From contig NZ_CP019508.1 of NCBI RefSeq assembly GCF_002002865.1, positions 1,208,501 through 1,272,500 of the forward strand: DNA of 64,000 nucleotides, read 5' to 3'. A program made the translations under genes and the position numbers. Positions 16,160 to 26,190 of the stretch are shown piece by piece (within the stretch, counting starts at the first letter, position 1; every line of letters starts with the position of its first letter). The DNA is from Brevundimonas sp. LM2 (GTDB taxonomy: Bacteria; Pseudomonadota; Alphaproteobacteria; Caulobacterales; Caulobacteraceae). Under the pieces are notes generated by a model, which was not told the origin of the DNA, searched no databases, and saw only the letters and a list, made by a program, of their open reading frames with translations.

Positions 16160-16696
16160 CTATCCCCGCCGCAGGATGAACTCGTCGTCGAGCCAGGTCC
16201 CGACCGGGTACTGATACTCGCCGACCTTCTCGAACCCGTGCCCGGCGTACAGCTTCTGAGCCTTCACATTGCCGCTCCAGACGCCGATCCAGATGGCCCC
16301 GTCGCTGTTCGCCTCCATCCAGTCCAGCGCCAGAGTCAGCAACCGGGTGCCCAGTCCCAGGCCCTGGGCCGCCTTGCTCACATACAGCCGGCGCAGTTCG
16401 GTGTGGCTGGGCCGGGCGTCGGGGTGGGGCAGGGTGTTGGGCCCGGCATTGGCGAAGGCCAGCAGGGCCCCGTCCGCCGCTTCCGCCACCCACCAAACCG
16501 CGCTCGGCTCGGCCAGTTTTCGCGCCGTCGCAGCCACGCCAAAGCTTCCCTCGATGAACACGGCCAGGTCGGCGGCCGGGTAGGGGATGGCGAACCCATC
16601 GGCGGCCACGAAGGTGTCGAGGAACGTCTGGTGCCCCAACGCACCAAGCGCGGCGGCGTCGTCGGGGCGGGCGGGGCGGATCACAACGTCGGTCAT
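16160..16696 (-). CDS. GNAT family N-acetyltransferase
   Basis: The 178-residue protein has the GNAT acetyl-CoA binding motif A, RRLYVSKAAQGLGLGTRLL. A C-terminal motif B region follows (WIGVWSGNVKAQKLYAGHGFEKVGEY). The substrate is unknown. It lies 14 bases upstream of mntA and 15 bases after the oxidoreductase gene on the same strand, so it may belong to the same transcription unit, though nothing suggests shared function. Confidence 0.9.
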   Translation of the reverse strand: MTDVVIRPARPDDAAALGALGHQTFLDTFVAADGFAIPYPAADLAVFIEGSFGVAATARKLAEPSAVWWVAEAADGALLAFANAGPNTLPHPDARPSHTELRRLYVSKAAQGLGLGTRLLTLALDWMEANSDGAIWIGVWSGNVKAQKLYAGHGFEKVGEYQYPVGTWLDDEFILRRG

Positions 16697-16711
16697 GTCC
16701 GCCCCTTAGCC

Positions 16712-17716
16712 TCAGATCGCGTCCAGGGCGACCTTGCCGATGGTCGTGCCGCTCTCGAGCCGGCGGTGACCCTCCAGCAGGGTCTCGACCGTCATCGCCC
16801 CCAGGTTCTCGCTCAGCGGGCTGCGGATCTGGCCCGCCTCCACCAGCCGCGCGATCTCGCTCAGGATGTGGTGCTGCTGGATCATGTCGGGCGTCTGGTG
16901 CAGCGACCGCGCGAACATGAATTCCCACACGAAGCCGGCGCTCTTGTATTTCAGCAGTTCGACCGACAGGCCTTTGAAGTCGTCGATCGAACCGATCACA
17001 CCCTGGACCTCCACGGCCCGGGCCAGGGCCTCGAAATGGTCCGTCGTATGCGTCAGGCTAGCGATGTATTTCGGAGCCCGCTCGCCGGCGGCGGTCAGGG
17101 CCTCGTCGATGGGGCCGCTGTGATCGATGACGGCGTGGGCCCCCATCTCCAGGCACCAGGCCCGGGTCTCGGGCCGCGCGGCCGTGGCGACCACGCGCAG
17201 GTTGGTGATCGCCCGCGCCAGTTGAATCAGCACCGAGCCGACGCCGCCGGCCCCGCCGACGACCAGCAGGGTCTCGTCCTCGTCCCGGCTGGCGTGCATC
17301 CGGTCGAACAGCAGTTCCCACGCCGTGATGGCGACCAGGGGCAGGGCCGCAGCCTCGGCGAAGCCCAGGTTCGCGGGCTTGCGGCCGACGATGCGCTCAT
17401 CGACCGCCTGACGCTCGGCGTTCGAGCCCGGACGGTCGATCTGGCCGGCATAAAAGACTTCGTCGCCCACCTTGAACAGGCTGACCTCGCTGCCGACCGC
17501 GGTGACGATTCCGGCGGCATCATAGCCCAGGATGCTCGTTTCCCCTCCTTCGGGCTGGCGGCTGCCCCGGACCTTGGCGTCGACCGGATTGACGCTGACG
17601 GCCTTGACCGAGACCAGCAGGTCGTGCGGTTTCAGAACGGGTTCGGGCGCGTCGAACGCGACCAGGGCTGCGGGATCGTCGGCCGGCCGGGGGCCGGTGG
17701 TGCCAATGGCTTTCAT
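16712..17716 (-). CDS. Zinc-type alcohol dehydrogenase-like / quinone oxidoreductase
   Basis: The 334-residue protein belongs to the medium-chain dehydrogenase family. It has a GroES-like N-terminal half (VKAVSVNPVDAKVR, GYDAAGIVTAVG) and a Rossmann domain with VVGGAGGVGSVLIQLA. It lacks the catalytic zinc ligands of true alcohol dehydrogenases, so NADPH-dependent quinone or enone reduction is more likely. The ATG at 17716 is chosen since MKAIG is the usual beginning and an AAGGA sequence lies upstream; an in-frame extension of 27 residues is not conserved in character. Confidence 0.9.
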   Translation of the reverse strand: MKAIGTTGPRPADDPAALVAFDAPEPVLKPHDLLVSVKAVSVNPVDAKVRGSRQPEGGETSILGYDAAGIVTAVGSEVSLFKVGDEVFYAGQIDRPGSNAERQAVDERIVGRKPANLGFAEAAALPLVAITAWELLFDRMHASRDEDETLLVVGGAGGVGSVLIQLARAITNLRVVATAARPETRAWCLEMGAHAVIDHSGPIDEALTAAGERAPKYIASLTHTTDHFEALARAVEVQGVIGSIDDFKGLSVELLKYKSAGFVWEFMFARSLHQTPDMIQQHHILSEIARLVEAGQIRSPLSENLGAMTVETLLEGHRRLESGTTIGKVALDAI

Positions 17717-17862
17717 GGGGAGTTCCTTCGCCGCGTAGCCGCGGCCTGCGCTCAGATAGGCCCGGTCGCCCGCATCGCAAGCTAGCGCTCGTTTCATCCG
17801 AAGCCGGGCGCTTCACTCAGAAACGCGTTCCGTCGCTCCGCGCGAGCGCCTAGTCTGCGACC

Positions 17863-18783
17863 ATGTCCGTCGCCCTGTTCACTCACCCCGACATGATCGC
17901 CCACGCCCCCGGCGCAGGGCACCCCGAGCGGCCCGAGCGCCTGGCCGCGGTCCTCGCCGCCCTCGACGACGCCGACCTGTCGCTGGATCGCCGCGCAGCG
18001 ACCGAGGCCGGGGTCGCCGATCTCGAGCGCATTCATCCATCCGCTTATGTGAGGCGCATGATCGAGGCGTCTCCGGCGGAAGGGCTGGCCCAACTGGACG
18101 CCGACACCGTCCTGTCGCCGGGCAGCGTGCGCGCCGCGCGCCTGGCCGCCGGGGCCGCGATCGACGCCGTGCGCGCCGTGGTGGAGGGCCAGACCGCTCG
18201 CGCCTTCGCCGCCGTCCGACCGCCCGGCCATCACGCCGAACCGAACCAGGCCATGGGGTTCTGTCTGTTCTCGAACGTCGCCGTCGCCGCCCGCGTGGCC
18301 CAGTCGCTGGGAATGGCCCGCATCGCCGTGGTCGATTTCGACGTCCACCACGGCAACGGCACCCAGGCCGCGTTCGAGGCGGACGACAGCCTGTTCCTCG
18401 GCTCCATCCACCAGATGCCCCTCTATCCCGGCACCGGCGCGCCGTCGGAGACCGGGGTCGGCAACATCGTCAACGTGGCGGTCGAGCCCCATGCCGCGCG
18501 CGAATCATGGCGCGCCGGTTTTGCCGGCCGTCTAATGCCCGCGCTCGACGATTTCGCCCCCGACCTGATCCTGATTTCCGCCGGTTTCGACGCCCATCGC
18601 CGCGATCCCCTGGCCCATCAGTCCCTGGAGGCCGAGGATTTCGCCTGGGCGACGCGGGCGGTGCTGGAGGTCGCGCGTCGTCGATGCGGCGGCAAGGTTG
18701 TCTCTTCGCTGGAGGGCGGTTACGACCTTGAAGGACTGGGCCGCTCGGCCCTCGCCCACGTCCGGGCCCTGGGGGAGGCATAA
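17863..18783 (+). CDS. Histone deacetylase family protein
   Basis: The 306-residue arginase/deacetylase-fold protein carries the family's zinc and catalytic motifs in order: [18 protein letters not shown] and [13 protein letters not shown]. The final EGGYDL loop follows. Bacterial members deacetylate small molecules such as acetoin-related compounds, polyamines or proteins; the substrate here is unknown. It is divergent from the oxidoreductase gene, with a short (about 146 bases) shared upstream region. Confidence 0.92.
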   Translation: MSVALFTHPDMIAHAPGAGHPERPERLAAVLAALDDADLSLDRRAATEAGVADLERIHPSAYVRRMIEASPAEGLAQLDADTVLSPGSVRAARLAAGAAIDAVRAVVEGQTARAFAAVRPPGHHAEPNQAMGFCLFSNVAVAARVAQSLGMARIAVVDFDVHHGNGTQAAFEADDSLFLGSIHQMPLYPGTGAPSETGVGNIVNVAVEPHAARESWRAGFAGRLMPALDDFAPDLILISAGFDAHRRDPLAHQSLEAEDFAWATRAVLEVARRRCGGKVVSSLEGGYDLEGLGRSALAHVRALGEA

Positions 18784-18825
18784 AGCAAGGTCCACGGCGG
18801 TCATCCGCCCGTACTTCGTCTCACC

Positions 18826-19476
18826 ATGATGCCAGACACCCTCGATCATCCCCCGACTGAAACGCGCGTGCCCGCTCCGGCGCGGCCGCGTGCGGTCGCG
18901 ACCCGCCCCGGCTCCATCACCCTGGCCCGCCACGGCGAGCCGGCCCTGTCGCGCAAATGCCTGCTCACGTCGGATCAGTACCGCGACTGGTGGGCGAAAT
19001 ACGAGCTGGGCGGCCTGCTGGCCGGTCAGAGCCCGCCGCGCGGGCTGCTGGAGACCGCACAGGGCGCGGGCGTCATCTTCGCCTCCACCCGCCAGCGCGC
19101 CCAGGAGACCGCCTCGGCCATCTCGGCGGGGCGCGAGGTCACCTCCGATGTCCTGTTCATCGAGGCACCCCTGCCGCCGCCGCATTTCCCGTCCTGGTTC
19201 AAGCTGCCGCCCAAATACTGGGGCGTGGTCGCCCGTTTCTGGTGGCATGCCTTCGACCATCACGACGGCCAGGAGACCCGCCGCGAAGCCGAGGCCCGCG
19301 CCGAACGCGCGGCGCAGAAGCTGATCGCCCGGGCCGAGGCCGGCGAGGACGTCCTGGTCCTGGCCCACGGCTATTTCAATCATATGGTCGGCGCGCGCCT
19401 GAAGGCCGACGGCTGGAAGCTGGTGCACAACCAGGGCTTCAAATACTGGTCCCAGCGGCGTTACCAGAGAGCCTAA
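18826..19476 (+). CDS. Histidine phosphatase family protein
   Basis: The 216-residue protein has the catalytic RHG motif in LARHGEPALS and the second histidine in LVLAHGYFNHMVG. These define the phosphoglycerate mutase-like histidine phosphatase family. The insertion between them (PPPHFPSWFKLPPKYWGV) is rich in Pro and aromatics. The physiological substrate is unknown. The start may be internal to the first 30 poorly conserved residues. Its last four bases overlap the 3' end of a small gene on the opposite strand. Confidence 0.88.
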   Translation: MMPDTLDHPPTETRVPAPARPRAVATRPGSITLARHGEPALSRKCLLTSDQYRDWWAKYELGGLLAGQSPPRGLLETAQGAGVIFASTRQRAQETASAISAGREVTSDVLFIEAPLPPPHFPSWFKLPPKYWGVVARFWWHAFDHHDGQETRREAEARAERAAQKLIARAEAGEDVLVLAHGYFNHMVGARLKADGWKLVHNQGFKYWSQRRYQRA

Positions 19477-19658
19477 TTCTCCGCTTTGTCGTCACCGGAT
19501 GCGGCAGATGATAAACCAACGTCGTTGGCCAGCGCGGCAAACGCCTTCTGATCGGCCTCGCTCGTCCATTCATGGAATGCGGCAAAGGGATCACCCACCT
19601 CACCGTCGCCCATCGCGCTGTTCCGAGGCTGCAAGGGCCGAATTGGCTTCTGATCCAT
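19473..19658 (-). CDS. Small hypothetical protein
   Basis: The 61-residue protein starts at an ATG preceded by GGAG at the right distance. Its core DPFAAFHEWTSEADQKAFAAL resembles a short acidic/aromatic segment seen in small alphaproteobacterial antitoxin-like proteins that read (F/A)xEWxSExDxxAYxxL. No toxin gene is adjacent, so an orphan antitoxin or simply a conserved small protein are both possible. It lies divergent from xseB in an otherwise empty 300-base gap and converges with the phosphatase gene. Confidence 0.6.
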   Translation of the reverse strand: MDQKPIRPLQPRNSAMGDGEVGDPFAAFHEWTSEADQKAFAALANDVGLSSAASGDDKAEN

Positions 19659-19774
19659 GGCTGGTTGCTCCAGTGCGTTCGCACAATGGATCAATCGCGC
19701 CCGATCGCCAATCCGTGGAGACCGCGCTCGCTTCCCCGTTGAAGCGAGCGCATCGCGCCTCTAGGGTCGAGGCA

Positions 19775-20026
19775 ATGTCAGACGTAACGCCCTCCGTACC
19801 CGCCGATCTCAGTTTCGAAGCCGCCCTGTCCAGGCTCGAGACCATCGTTTCACGCCTCGAGTCGGGCCAGGCTCCGCTTGAGGAGTCCATCACCCTGTAC
19901 GAAGAGGGGGCGCTGCTGAAGGCGCACTGCGAGGCCCGGCTGAAGGCGGCCCAGCTGCGGGTCGAGAAGATCGTCGTCGGGTCCGACGGGGCCGCCCGCG
20001 GCGTCGAGCCGGCCGAGTTCAGCTGA
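19775..20026 (+). CDS. xseB: Exodeoxyribonuclease VII small subunit
   Basis: The 83-residue protein has the XseB pattern: [31 protein letters not shown], and a helical C-terminus. With XseA it forms exonuclease VII, which degrades single-stranded DNA. The ATG at 19775 gives the normal size; the longer open frame upstream is non-conserved. xseB commonly precedes ispA and dxs in proteobacteria, and it does here with csaA in between. The stop overlaps the csaA start by one base. Confidence 0.94.
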   Translation: MSDVTPSVPADLSFEAALSRLETIVSRLESGQAPLEESITLYEEGALLKAHCEARLKAAQLRVEKIVVGSDGAARGVEPAEFS

Positions 20027-20379
20027 TGACCCCGGCGGTCGCGCCTCGCATCGACTACGACGCCTTCACCGCCGTCGACATCCGCGTCGGCCAGGTTCTC
20101 CGCGCGGAAACCTTCCCGGAAGCGCGCAAGCCCGCCTACAAGCTGACCATCGATTTCGGCCCGGACATCGGCGTCAAACGCTCCTCGGCCCAGATCACCC
20201 GTCACTATACGCTCGACCAGCTCGAGGGCCGCAAGGTCGCCGCCGTGGTCAACTTTTCGCCGCGTCAAATCGGACCTTTCATGTCCGAGGTCCTGACCCT
20301 GGGCTTCCCGGACGCGGAGGGCGAGGTGGTTCTGGTCGGGGTGGATCGCGACGTGCCGGTCGGCGGGAGACTGTTCTGA
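20026..20379 (+). CDS. csaA: tRNA-binding domain protein CsaA
   Basis: The 117-residue protein is a stand-alone EMAP/tRNA-binding OB-fold domain. It shows [26 protein letters not shown] and [15 protein letters not shown], which are hallmark segments of CsaA. CsaA has export-related chaperone activity and binds tRNA in Bacillus. Its insertion between xseB and ispA, joined by one-base overlaps at both ends, means it is translated within the isoprenoid operon. Confidence 0.92.
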   Translation: MTPAVAPRIDYDAFTAVDIRVGQVLRAETFPEARKPAYKLTIDFGPDIGVKRSSAQITRHYTLDQLEGRKVAAVVNFSPRQIGPFMSEVLTLGFPDAEGEVVLVGVDRDVPVGGRLF

Positions 20380-21284
20380 TGCGCCTGGCCGCCAATGCCC
20401 CCGTCCAGTCCGTCGCCGACCGCGTCGCCGAGGTCGCCGACCTCGTCACCGTGGCCCTGGACGAGCTCCTGCCCCGGGCCGATGGCCCTGAGTCCCGGCT
20501 GACCGAGGCCATGCGCTATGCGGCGCTGGGGCCCGGCAAGCGGCTGCGGCCCTATTTCGCCATGGAGGCGTCGCGGCTGTTCGATATCGACGAGCGGCCG
20601 GTGCTGCGCGCCGCCTGCGCCCTGGAATGCGTCCACGCCTACAGCCTGGTCCACGACGACCTGCCCTGTATGGACGACGACGACATGCGGCGCGGTCGAC
20701 CGACCCTGCACATCGCCTATGACGAGGCGACCGCCGTCCTGGCCGGCGATGCGCTGCAGACCGCCGCCTTCGACATCATCCTGCATGAGGACACGCACGA
20801 GGACGCCAACATCCGCTGCGCCCTGGCCGCCCGCCTGTCGCTGGCGTCCGGCGCGCGCGGCATGGCCGGGGGGCAGATGATCGACCTGCTGGGCGTGCGC
20901 GACGACCTGAACGGGGTGGCCCGCATGCAGCGGCTCAAGACCGGGGCCCTGTTCACCTATGCGTTCGAGATTCCGCTGATCGTGGCCCGGGCCAGCGAGC
21001 AGCATTGCCAGGCTTTGACCAGCTTCGCCCACGACATCGGCCTGGCCTATCAGATCGTCGACGACCTGCTGGATTTCGACGGCGACGAGGCGGTTTTGGG
21101 CAAGGCGGCCCAGAAGGACGCGGCCCAGGGCAAGACCAATTTCGTCACCCTGCTGGGGGTCGATCAGGCGCGGCATCGCGTCGCGCAACTGGCCGATCAG
21201 GCCCGTAGCCATCTTGATGTGTTCGGTCCGGACGCGGAAAACCTCAAGGCCAGCGTGGACTTCGTGCTAAACCGCAGGTCCTGA
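20379..21284 (+). CDS. ispA: Farnesyl diphosphate synthase-type polyprenyl synthetase
   Basis: This 301-residue prenyltransferase condenses isopentenyl diphosphate with allylic diphosphates, mainly to farnesyl diphosphate. It shows the first Asp-rich motif [14 protein letters not shown] and the second motif [10 protein letters not shown]. The GKRLRPYF region binds isopentenyl diphosphate. Length and the CMDDDD insertion fit the bacterial FPP synthase group. A 64-base gap separates it from dxs, which supplies the pathway's first step. Confidence 0.94.
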   Translation: MRLAANAPVQSVADRVAEVADLVTVALDELLPRADGPESRLTEAMRYAALGPGKRLRPYFAMEASRLFDIDERPVLRAACALECVHAYSLVHDDLPCMDDDDMRRGRPTLHIAYDEATAVLAGDALQTAAFDIILHEDTHEDANIRCALAARLSLASGARGMAGGQMIDLLGVRDDLNGVARMQRLKTGALFTYAFEIPLIVARASEQHCQALTSFAHDIGLAYQIVDDLLDFDGDEAVLGKAAQKDAAQGKTNFVTLLGVDQARHRVAQLADQARSHLDVFGPDAENLKASVDFVLNRRS

Positions 21285-21348
21285 GAGGAAACGTCCGGCG
21301 TCAGATCGGTCGAAACCAAGTCAATAGAAGCCAAGGTTCACGCGTTCG

Positions 21349-23259
21349 ATGCCCGTCACTCCGCTGCTCGACAAGGTCCGTATTCCCGCCGACATGCGCG
21401 GCTTCGATGCCGCCCAACTGCGGCAGCTCGCCGATGAGCTGCGGGCGGAAACCATCGACGCGGTCTCCACCACCGGGGGCCATCTGGGCGCGGGTCTGGG
21501 CGTCGTCGAGCTGACCGTCGCCCTTCACCACGTGTTCGAGACGCCCGAGGACATCCTGATCTGGGACGTCGGTCACCAATGCTACCCGCACAAGATCCTG
21601 ACCGGTCGGCGCGACCGTATCCGCACCCTGCGCACGGGGGGCGGTCTGTCCGGTTTCACCAAGCGGGCCGAGAGCGAATACGACCCCTTCGGCGCCGCCC
21701 ACGCCTCCACCTCGATCAGCGCCGCCCTCGGCTTCGCCGCCGCCCGCGACCAGCAGGCGAAGACCAACAAGGTCGTGGCCGTCATCGGTGACGGCTCCAT
21801 GTCGGCCGGCATGGCCTATGAGGCGATGAACAACGCCGCCGAGACCACCGGCCAGCTGACCGTGATCCTCAACGACAACGACATGTCGATCGCCCCGCCG
21901 GTGGGCGGCATGAGCGCCTACCTGGCCAGACAGGTCTCGGGCGGCGCCTATCAGAACTTCCGCCAGTTCGGCAAAAAGGTCGCCGAGCACATGCCGCGCC
22001 CGTTCCGCGAGGCGGCGCGCAAGGCCGAGGAATATGCCCGGGGCATGGTCACCGGCGGCACCTTCTTCGAGGAATTGGGCTTCTACTACATCGGCCCGAT
22101 CGACGGCCACGACCTGGATAATCTGGTCCCGATCCTGAAGAACGCGGCCGCCATCACCGACCGCCCGGTGGTCGTCCATGTCGTCACCCAGAAGGGCAAG
22201 GGCTATGCCCCGGCGGAAAGCAGCGCCGACAAGCTGCACGCCGTGGTCAAGTTCGACGTGGTGTCGGGCAAGCAGAACAAGTCCGTCTCCAACGCCCCCA
22301 GCTACACCAAGGTGTTCGGCACCGAGCTGATCAAGCGGGCCGCGATCGACCCGACCATCGTCGCCATCACCGCCGCCATGCCGTCCGGCACCGGCCTCGA
22401 CCTGTTCGGCCAGGCCTATCCGGCCCGCACCTACGACGTCGGCATCGCCGAGCAGCACGCCGTGACCTTCGCCGCCGGCCTGGCCGCCGACGGCATGAAG
22501 CCCTTCTGCGCCATCTATTCGACCTTCCTGCAGCGCGGCTACGACCAGGTCGTCCATGACGTGGCGATCCAGTCCCTGCCGGTGCGCTTCGCCATGGACC
22601 GGGCCGGCCTGGTCGGAGCGGACGGCTGTACCCACGCCGGCACCTTCGACGTCGGCTTCATGGGGGCCCTGCCCGGCATGGTGCTGATGGCCGCGGCCGA
22701 CGAGGCCGACCTAGCCGCCATGATCGCTACCGCCTGCGAGATCGACGACCGCCCCTCGGCCTTCCGCTATCCGCGGGGTGAAGGCATCGGAGTCGAGATT
22801 CCCGAACTGGCCCAGCCGCTGGAAATCGGACGCGGCCGCATCGTGCGCGAGGGCACGGCCGTCGCCATCCTGTCGTTTGGTACCCGTCTGCAGGAATCGT
22901 TGAAGGCCGCCGACCTGCTGGCGGCGCACGGTATTTCGGCCACGGTGGCCGATGCCCGTTTCGCCAAGCCGCTCGACCATGACCTGATCACGCGGCTGGC
23001 GCGCGAGCACGAGGCGCTGATCACGGTGGAGGAGGGTGCCATGGGGGGCTTCGGGGCCTTCGTGCTGCAGTATCTCGCCGGCGAAGGGGCCCTGGACGCC
23101 GGGCTCAAGATCCGCACGCTGCATCTGCCCGACGTCTTCCAGGATCACGACGCGCCGGCGCGTCAGTACGCCGAGGCCGGCCTGGACGCCGAACACATCG
23201 CCGCCGCCGCGCTGAAGGCGCTGGGGGTGGAGACGGCGCGTGGAGCGGTGCGGGCCTAG
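21349..23259 (+). CDS. dxs: 1-deoxy-D-xylulose-5-phosphate synthase
   Basis: Dxs makes deoxyxylulose 5-phosphate from pyruvate and glyceraldehyde 3-phosphate, the entry step of the MEP isoprenoid pathway and a source for thiamine and pyridoxal. The 636-residue thiamine-diphosphate enzyme has [16 protein letters not shown] [27 protein letters not shown], the GDG...NN diphosphate-binding region ([19 protein letters not shown]), and the transketolase-like [15 protein letters not shown]. It is followed by a palindromic repeat, then convergent panD. Confidence 0.97.
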   Translation: MPVTPLLDKVRIPADMRGFDAAQLRQLADELRAETIDAVSTTGGHLGAGLGVVELTVALHHVFETPEDILIWDVGHQCYPHKILTGRRDRIRTLRTGGGLSGFTKRAESEYDPFGAAHASTSISAALGFAAARDQQAKTNKVVAVIGDGSMSAGMAYEAMNNAAETTGQLTVILNDNDMSIAPPVGGMSAYLARQVSGGAYQNFRQFGKKVAEHMPRPFREAARKAEEYARGMVTGGTFFEELGFYYIGPIDGHDLDNLVPILKNAAAITDRPVVVHVVTQKGKGYAPAESSADKLHAVVKFDVVSGKQNKSVSNAPSYTKVFGTELIKRAAIDPTIVAITAAMPSGTGLDLFGQAYPARTYDVGIAEQHAVTFAAGLAADGMKPFCAIYSTFLQRGYDQVVHDVAIQSLPVRFAMDRAGLVGADGCTHAGTFDVGFMGALPGMVLMAAADEADLAAMIATACEIDDRPSAFRYPRGEGIGVEIPELAQPLEIGRGRIVREGTAVAILSFGTRLQESLKAADLLAAHGISATVADARFAKPLDHDLITRLAREHEALITVEEGAMGGFGAFVLQYLAGEGALDAGLKIRTLHLPDVFQDHDAPARQYAEAGLDAEHIAAAALKALGVETARGAVRA

Positions 23260-23267
23260 CAAAACCC

Positions 23268-23420
23268 CTCTCCCTCCCCCTCAGGGAAGGGTGGCTGAGC
23301 GCAGCGAAGCCGGGTGGGGGCGGCCAAGCCAGCGTGCACGGGTCTGTATCCGCGTCACCGGCCCTTCCCACCCATTCGAGGCTTTGCCTCAACGACCCTC
23401 CCCCGAGGGGGAGGGAGAAG
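23268..23420. repeat. Palindromic intergenic element between dxs and panD
   Basis: Two hairpin-forming arms face each other. The left arm (23268-23320) contains CTCCCTCCCCC and GGGTGG, and the right arm (23368-23420) contains the mirrored CCCACCC and GGGGGAGGGAG. The unit ends four bases before the panD stop codon. Its layout (outer arms, variable centre) resembles the other intergenic elements in this window. It may act as a transcription end for both genes. Confidence 0.7.
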
Positions 23421-23423
23421 GAC

Positions 23424-23780
23424 TTAAGCCGCCGCCTTCATCACATTGCCGTCGTCCAGCAGCACCACGGTCGGTGACCACTGACGCGCTTCCTCGACCG
23501 GAAGTTGGCCATAGGTCACCACGATGACCTTGTCGTGCTTCTGTACCAGCCGCGCGGCCGCCCCGTTCACGCCAATGACCTTGGATCCGCGTGGAGCCTC
23601 GATGGCATAGGTGGTGAAGCGCGCGCCGTTGGTGATGTTCAGCACATCGACCTGTTCGTTCGGAAAAATCCCGGCGGCTTCCAGCAGATCGCCGTCGATG
23701 GCGATCGAGCCTTCATAGTCCAGGTCGGCCTGCGTCACCGTCGCGCGGTGCAGTTTGGCCTTCATCATGGTGACCAGCAT
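23424..23780 (-). CDS. panD: Aspartate 1-decarboxylase proenzyme
   Basis: PanD converts aspartate to beta-alanine for pantothenate and CoA synthesis. The 118-residue proenzyme has the self-cleavage site YEGSIAID at Gly24-Ser25, which generates the pyruvoyl group. The KLHRATVT start region, [13 protein letters not shown] and GAAARLV segments are conserved. Counting from the first Met puts the cleavage site at the same residue number as in E. coli, which supports the start at 23780. Confidence 0.96.
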   Translation of the reverse strand: MLVTMMKAKLHRATVTQADLDYEGSIAIDGDLLEAAGIFPNEQVDVLNITNGARFTTYAIEAPRGSKVIGVNGAAARLVQKHDKVIVVTYGQLPVEEARQWSPTVVLLDDGNVMKAAA

Positions 23781-23981
23781 GGGGAGTGCGGTCCGATCGT
23801 GACGCGGGGCGATAGGCCCCCGCTCGCAGGCGGCTCATATAGGGATTTCGGTCACCGCCAGCAATCGCGCACGCGCGATTGGCCACGCCTCCGTTACCCG
23901 ACCTTCATTTGACCGCAACCTGCCACCCTCTATGCTCCATCCTGGCCGATCGTGGCCATTCGACCGGATCGCCGTCTTCCC

Positions 23982-25757
23982 ATGAAGCAGTTCTTCCTGA
24001 CCGTGCTCGGTGTCTTCACCGGCCTGATCCTGTTCGTCGTCGTCCTGCCGATCGTGCTGATCGTCGGCGCGGCAGCCACGGCGCGCGAACCGGCCACGCC
24101 AGCCAACGCCGTCCTGGAGCTGGACCTGCGTCAGGGGCTGACCGATCAGGCCCCGATCAATCCATTCGCTTCCTTCGGCGGATCCAGCCTGTCGGTGGTA
24201 CAGATCGTCGATACCCTGGCGCAGGCGGAGCGAGACGCCCAGGTCAAGGTGCTGCTGATCCGCCTCCCGGAGGCCGGCATCAGCCCTGCCTCGGCCGACG
24301 AGATCCGTCAGGCCGTCCGCCGGTTCCGCGCCGCCGGCAAGCCGGTCATCGCCCACTCCCAGGGCTTCCAGCCCGTCGGCACCGTGATCTCCAGCTATAT
24401 GATCGGGGCCTCGGCCTCGGAGCTGTGGATGCAGAATACCGCCAGCTTCCAGGCCACCGGCTTCTCGGCCGACTCGGTCTTCCTGGGTCGCGCCTTCGAT
24501 CGCTACGGCGTCCGAGCCGAGTTCGAGCAGCGCTACGAATACAAGAACGCGGTCAACGAGTTCACACAGTCCGACTACACCGGCCCGCACCGCGAGGCGA
24601 TGACGGCGTGGATGACGTCCATCTACGACTCGGCCATCGCCAACGCCGCGTTCGACCGCAAGGTCCCGGCCGCTGCCCTCAAGACCACGATCGAGGCCGG
24701 CCCCTATGCCGCGCCGCAGGCCCTGTCGTTGAAGCTGATCGACAAGATCGGTCAGGTCGAGGAGGCCGAGGCCGAGGCGAAGCGCCGGGCGGGCCGAGGA
24801 GCCGGCATCCTGGAGTTCGACGACTACGCCTCATCCAAGGGCGAGCGGATCGGATCGGGGAGCGATGCCATCGCCATCGTCGGTGGCGAAGGGGCGATCA
24901 TCACGGGGACGGGCCGAGCGTCCGGCCTCGGCGGCGGGTCCTCGATCCGCTCCGACGACACGGCCGAGGCGATCTACGACGCGATCGAGGACCGGTCGGT
25001 CAAGGCCATCGTCTTCCGCGTGTCCTCGCCGGGCGGTTCGCCCGAGGCCTCGGAGCAGATCCTGGCCGCCGTTCGGGCGGCGCGGGCGGCCGGCAAGCCG
25101 GTGGTGGTGTCGATGGGCGACTATGCGGCCTCCGGCGGTTACTGGATCAGTTCGGAAGCCGACTGGATCGTGGCCCAGCCCTCGACCCTGACCGGCTCGA
25201 TCGGGGTGTTCGGCGGCAAGTTCGTGGTGTCCGAAGCCCTGGGCCGGTTCGGCGTCGATCTGCGCGGCCTGTCGGTCGGCGGCGACTATTCCGACGCCTT
25301 CAGCCCCGCCTCGGGCTTCACCCAGGCGCAGCGCGCGGCCTTCTCAGCCTCCATGGACCGCACCTATGAGGAGTTCGTGCAGCGCGTCTCGACCGGCCGT
25401 CGCCTCCCTATCGAGCGCGCGCGCGAAATCGCTCGTGGCCGCGTCTGGACCGGGGCCCAGGGCAAGACGCTCGGTCTGGTGGATCAGCTGGGCGGCCTGA
25501 CCGAGGCGATCGGCAAGGCGCGCGAACTGGCGAAGATCCCGGCAGGGGCCTCCGTGCGTTACAAGCGGTTCCCGACGCCGAAATCGCCGTGGGAAGCGCT
25601 GTCCGAAGCCTTCGGCGTCCAGACGCAGGCCGCCCGCGCGCTGGTGACGCTGGGGGGAGTCATGGCCGATCCGCAGACCCAGGCTATCCTGGGCCGCGTC
25701 GAGATGGAGCGGATGCGGGGGCAGGGGGCTTCGGTCCTCGCCGATCAGCCTCTGTAA
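23982..25757 (+). CDS. sppA: Signal peptide peptidase SppA, 67K type
   Basis: SppA degrades cleaved signal peptides at the inner membrane. The 591-residue protein is the long, tandem form. It has an N-terminal membrane anchor (about 4-32), a first domain carrying the general-base Lys188 in EYKNAVNEF, and a second domain carrying the nucleophile Ser in GDYAASGGYW near residue 384. These correspond to Lys209 and Ser409 of E. coli SppA. The ATG at 23982 places the anchor directly at the N-terminus; an upstream in-frame start would add ten residues. Confidence 0.94.
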   Translation: MKQFFLTVLGVFTGLILFVVVLPIVLIVGAAATAREPATPANAVLELDLRQGLTDQAPINPFASFGGSSLSVVQIVDTLAQAERDAQVKVLLIRLPEAGISPASADEIRQAVRRFRAAGKPVIAHSQGFQPVGTVISSYMIGASASELWMQNTASFQATGFSADSVFLGRAFDRYGVRAEFEQRYEYKNAVNEFTQSDYTGPHREAMTAWMTSIYDSAIANAAFDRKVPAAALKTTIEAGPYAAPQALSLKLIDKIGQVEEAEAEAKRRAGRGAGILEFDDYASSKGERIGSGSDAIAIVGGEGAIITGTGRASGLGGGSSIRSDDTAEAIYDAIEDRSVKAIVFRVSSPGGSPEASEQILAAVRAARAAGKPVVVSMGDYAASGGYWISSEADWIVAQPSTLTGSIGVFGGKFVVSEALGRFGVDLRGLSVGGDYSDAFSPASGFTQAQRAAFSASMDRTYEEFVQRVSTGRRLPIERAREIARGRVWTGAQGKTLGLVDQLGGLTEAIGKARELAKIPAGASVRYKRFPTPKSPWEALSEAFGVQTQAARALVTLGGVMADPQTQAILGRVEMERMRGQGASVLADQPL

Positions 25758-25860
25758 ACCGCGACACACTCGCCTGTGACGTGCTCGGTCATTGACGGTT
25801 CACCTCTGTGGACCGACATTGGGGTTCAGGCGTTCGGAAGAGCGCTCGAAAGGATCAGTG

Positions 25861-26175
25861 ATGACACAGGACCGCTACGCCTCGATCGGCTTCCAGAACC
25901 GCCGCACTCACGGGATCCTCGCCCCGATCATGTGGTTGGGCGGATTGATCGCTGCCGTTGCGGCCCTGACGGTCGGGGCCGTTCTGGCGGTGTTTACCGC
26001 CGCCGCTGTCGCCGTGATCGCCCTCTTCGCTAGTGTCCTGGTCTTTTTCGCCGGTCTGGCGGTCCGCGCCCGCCGCAGGGTGACGGTCAGGTCCCGGCGC
26101 GCCGACGATGTGATCGAGGCCACCAAGGTCGGCGACACCTGGGTCACCTACGGCTGGGAACGTCCGCACCACTAG
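25861..26175 (+). CDS. Small hypothetical membrane protein
   Basis: The 104-residue protein has two close membrane segments (about residues 19-39 and 41-64). A basic cluster (RARRRVTVRSRRADD) and a short tail ending YGWERPHH follow. I do not recognise a family. The ATG at 25861 has GAAAGGATC upstream; an earlier in-frame ATG (25792) would add a hydrophilic stretch without similarity in character. It lies just before the amidase gene with a 15-base gap, so the two are probably co-transcribed. Confidence 0.65.
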   Translation: MTQDRYASIGFQNRRTHGILAPIMWLGGLIAAVAALTVGAVLAVFTAAAVAVIALFASVLVFFAGLAVRARRRVTVRSRRADDVIEATKVGDTWVTYGWERPHH

Positions 26176-26190
26176 GGCTATAACGGGCCA

